A stretch of 64,000 nt of DNA, taken from the NCBI GenBank assembly GCA_018340805.1, contig JACMZG010000008.1:76511855-76575854 (forward strand), read 5' to 3'. Below are positions 56,001 to 59,000 of the stretch, piece after piece (position 1 is the stretch's first letter; every line of letters starts with the position of its first letter). The position numbers and the translations under genes were made by a program. Source of the DNA: Microvelia longipes. Lineage: Eukaryota; Arthropoda; Insecta; Hemiptera; Veliidae. Below the pieces are notes generated by a model, which did no database searches, was not told the origin of the DNA, and worked only from the letters and a program-made list of their open reading frames with translations.

Positions 56001-59000
56001 AGGAGTATTTATTGATCAGCATCTAAACTGGAAAAATCAAATTGAAATGTTGTCAAATAAATTAAGGAAGTTAGTGTATAATTTTGTTTGTTTGCGACGC
56101 TTTGCTGACCTGACCACTTTGAAAACAGTATATTACACTCTTGTGCAATCCATTTTAACTTACGGACTAACTGCATACGGGACCGCTGCCTCTACTAACT
56201 TAGAACCTATTCAGATTTTACAAAAAAAGATAATAAAAATTTGTTTAAAAGTGCCTAAGTTATATTCATTTGATAAATGTTTCGCTGACTTCCAAGTGAT
56301 GCCTCTTGATGTTCTTTTTCAGAGATCAGTTTTATTAAAATACTTTGACCACCAGAAAGACATAGTTGACCATAATTATGAAACTAGACAGAAAACTAAC
56401 AGACTTGTAACAGTACCACATTGTAATACTACAAAACGACAAACTTCACTCGCTTACATAGCTCCTAAGCTTTATAATCAATTACCTACCTACCTCAAAG
56501 ACCAAATAGACAAAAATAAATTCAAACCTCTGTTAAATAAATACCTAATTAAAGTCAATAAATTAGATCAAAAAGATTAATTAACACAAATTTTCTTCCT
56601 TTTTTTCACTATCATTGTCAATAACAGGTTTCCTCATCATTTCGTTTGCTTGCAATAACATTCATCATTTAAAAAAAAAGTAATCTTAATAGATTAAATT
56701 AGGCTTTTTGTTTTCTTTCTTCAGTGTTTTTTTCTATTCTTTTGGTGAAATTTTTCAATCATATAGTTTACTAAATTAATTTTGTTTATATTTTTTAAGC
56801 ATCGTAAACTACAATAAATAATAATAAGTGTGCCCTGCCAACCTGTTAAATCTTTTATTAGTAAATTTATTTACTAATAAATTTACATAGCTTTTAATTA
56901 AGTCAAAACACAAATCTGTAAAGTCGGAGTAGACTCTTTTTTTATTTATTTTTTATTTTTTTATATATATTTTAATTTAGAGACAAATAGAGCTGAGCCC
57001 TCACCCAAGTAGTTCCCTACTTATGGGGGCTCATCACATCAAATGATGTTTATGACGTTAAACCTAGTTGTAATACCACCTATAAACCTAGTTATGTTGT
57101 ATTATTTTGTATCACTTATGATGTGAATAAAGAATTATTATTATTATTATAAATATTCTTAATATAAACATTCATGGATTGAGAAAAAATTGATATATTT
57201 TTATTGCTACTTCAATCTGGATCCAAATAATAGAAATATAATAAGAATTAAGTTTAATGGACTGTGAGAAATCTTAATTAGGAATATGAAATTATGAAGA
57301 TAGCAGTCTGAGTTTTATTATATTAATTTATTTCATATCAGAGCTTTCGCACAAGCGATGCTTGGTATCCTCAGTGAATCTAATAACAAGCAAACAAAGC
57401 CACAAACTAGTTTGTTAATTTTCTGTAAATTTTTATTACAAGTCAGATATAAAAAAAAATCATACCAAACAAGGCAAAAAAAAATTCAAAACAAATGCAA
57501 GTTAATATTTAAAGTAATGATTAGCTCAATCTCACAATAAGTAGTATAGTTACAACACCATATATGTAAAACAACAGTTAAGAGCATCAATCCAAATGTT
57601 AATATTGAAAAATGAATAAAACATATAAAACAATACAACAATTAAGAGAAGAAAAAATTGTTTTTAAATGTAATTATTTACATTATCTAATATAATTATG
57701 TATAAATTAATAATTTGAAAAAATTGTCTTTAAGATAGATTAAGTATGTTGTGTGTTTCAGCAATCCTTTAAAGAAGGACAGCTCCCTTTGTAATGTAAT
57801 TTTTTTATAAATAAAGTGTTTCTCTCAAGAAACAGCTGATATAAAAGGGATTGGATTCAACAAGTGGGTACAAATTTAACTTGCATTTCTTTTGGATTGT
57901 TTTTTTTTTCATTCTTTGGTATGTATTCTTTGATTTATGTTTGGTAATTGGTTTACGGTTTTGTTTGCTTGTTATTAGATTCACTGAGGATGCTAAGCAT
58001 CACTTGTGCGAAAGCACTGATATGAAATAAATTAATCTAATAAAACTCAGAACTACTGTCTTCATTATATATATTCCTAAATAAATATAATAGTTCTCAC
58101 AAAATCATATCTCAATTTATTTACAAATAACCCTAATATTCCCAGACACACATTTACTTCATATACAGCTATTCACAATAGATATGATGGACTAGTTGTT
58201 CATTAAAAGAACTATATTAATATTGCTGATATAAAAATTATGCTATCCAACATTGTAACAGTCTAGCTTTGAAAATTAAGAATATATAATTTTGTTTTTT
58301 ATTGTTTGCAGGCGTTAGATGCTGGTCAGTTCAAAAAATTGTTTTTAAAGGTTTTTTTAAATTTTATTTTGTAATATTTAATCATTTAAGTAATAACCCA
58401 AAAGCGTTCAAGTAACTCATTGTGATAATATTGTTTATTTACCTTTAATATTGTAAATTATGATGAGTCCGTGTTTGGCTCCAACTGCAATGACATCTTT
58501 GTTGTGAGGAGAACAAGCGACACATACTGGCAAAACCTTAGTACCTGCATACAGTCTTCTAATAGTGTTACTTATTAAATCCCAGCAAACAATACTACCC
58601 ATATCACTGACTGATACTATCAGGTTAGAGTCAGCCCGCGACCAATCTAACGATGGCAGTTTGTGACCTTCCTAATCACAGAAATATATTATGAATTAGA
58701 ATATGAATTAATTTATTTATTCTACAAATAAAACAACAGATGATAGTCTGGGAACTACGATAAAAACTCTAATTGCAAAACAAAAATACAATAAAAACTA
58801 CAATACAAAAGGGTAATTGCACAATTTGTTTTATAGTTTTATGTTAAATATGTCATAAAAAATACCACACTGTACAACATTAAAAAGAAAAAAAAATACT
58901 TTTAAGTATTCTTAAGTATATCCTTTTTTTTGTTGGATAAACAACCTTGTTATTAACTTATATTAGACTATAATCTCATTTAATTAACTATTATACAGTC

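Larger units (their letters stand above)
50640..57155 (+). mobile_element. LINE retrotransposon inserted in GEMIN5 intron 2
   Basis: A non-LTR element lying antisense to GEMIN5, with an ORF1 (PHD finger, coiled coil, RRM-like and FP-like C-terminus), an APE-type endonuclease and a reverse transcriptase. The 3' UTR (56581-57150) ends in AATAAAGAATTATTATTATT, a short TTA repeat tail. A 1.8-kb foreign insertion (about 53060-54845) splits ORF2. Frameshifts occur at C and A runs. Overall domain layout resembles the Jockey/CR1-like group common in invertebrates; the exact clade needs a tree. The 5' end is not defined. Confidence 0.85.
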
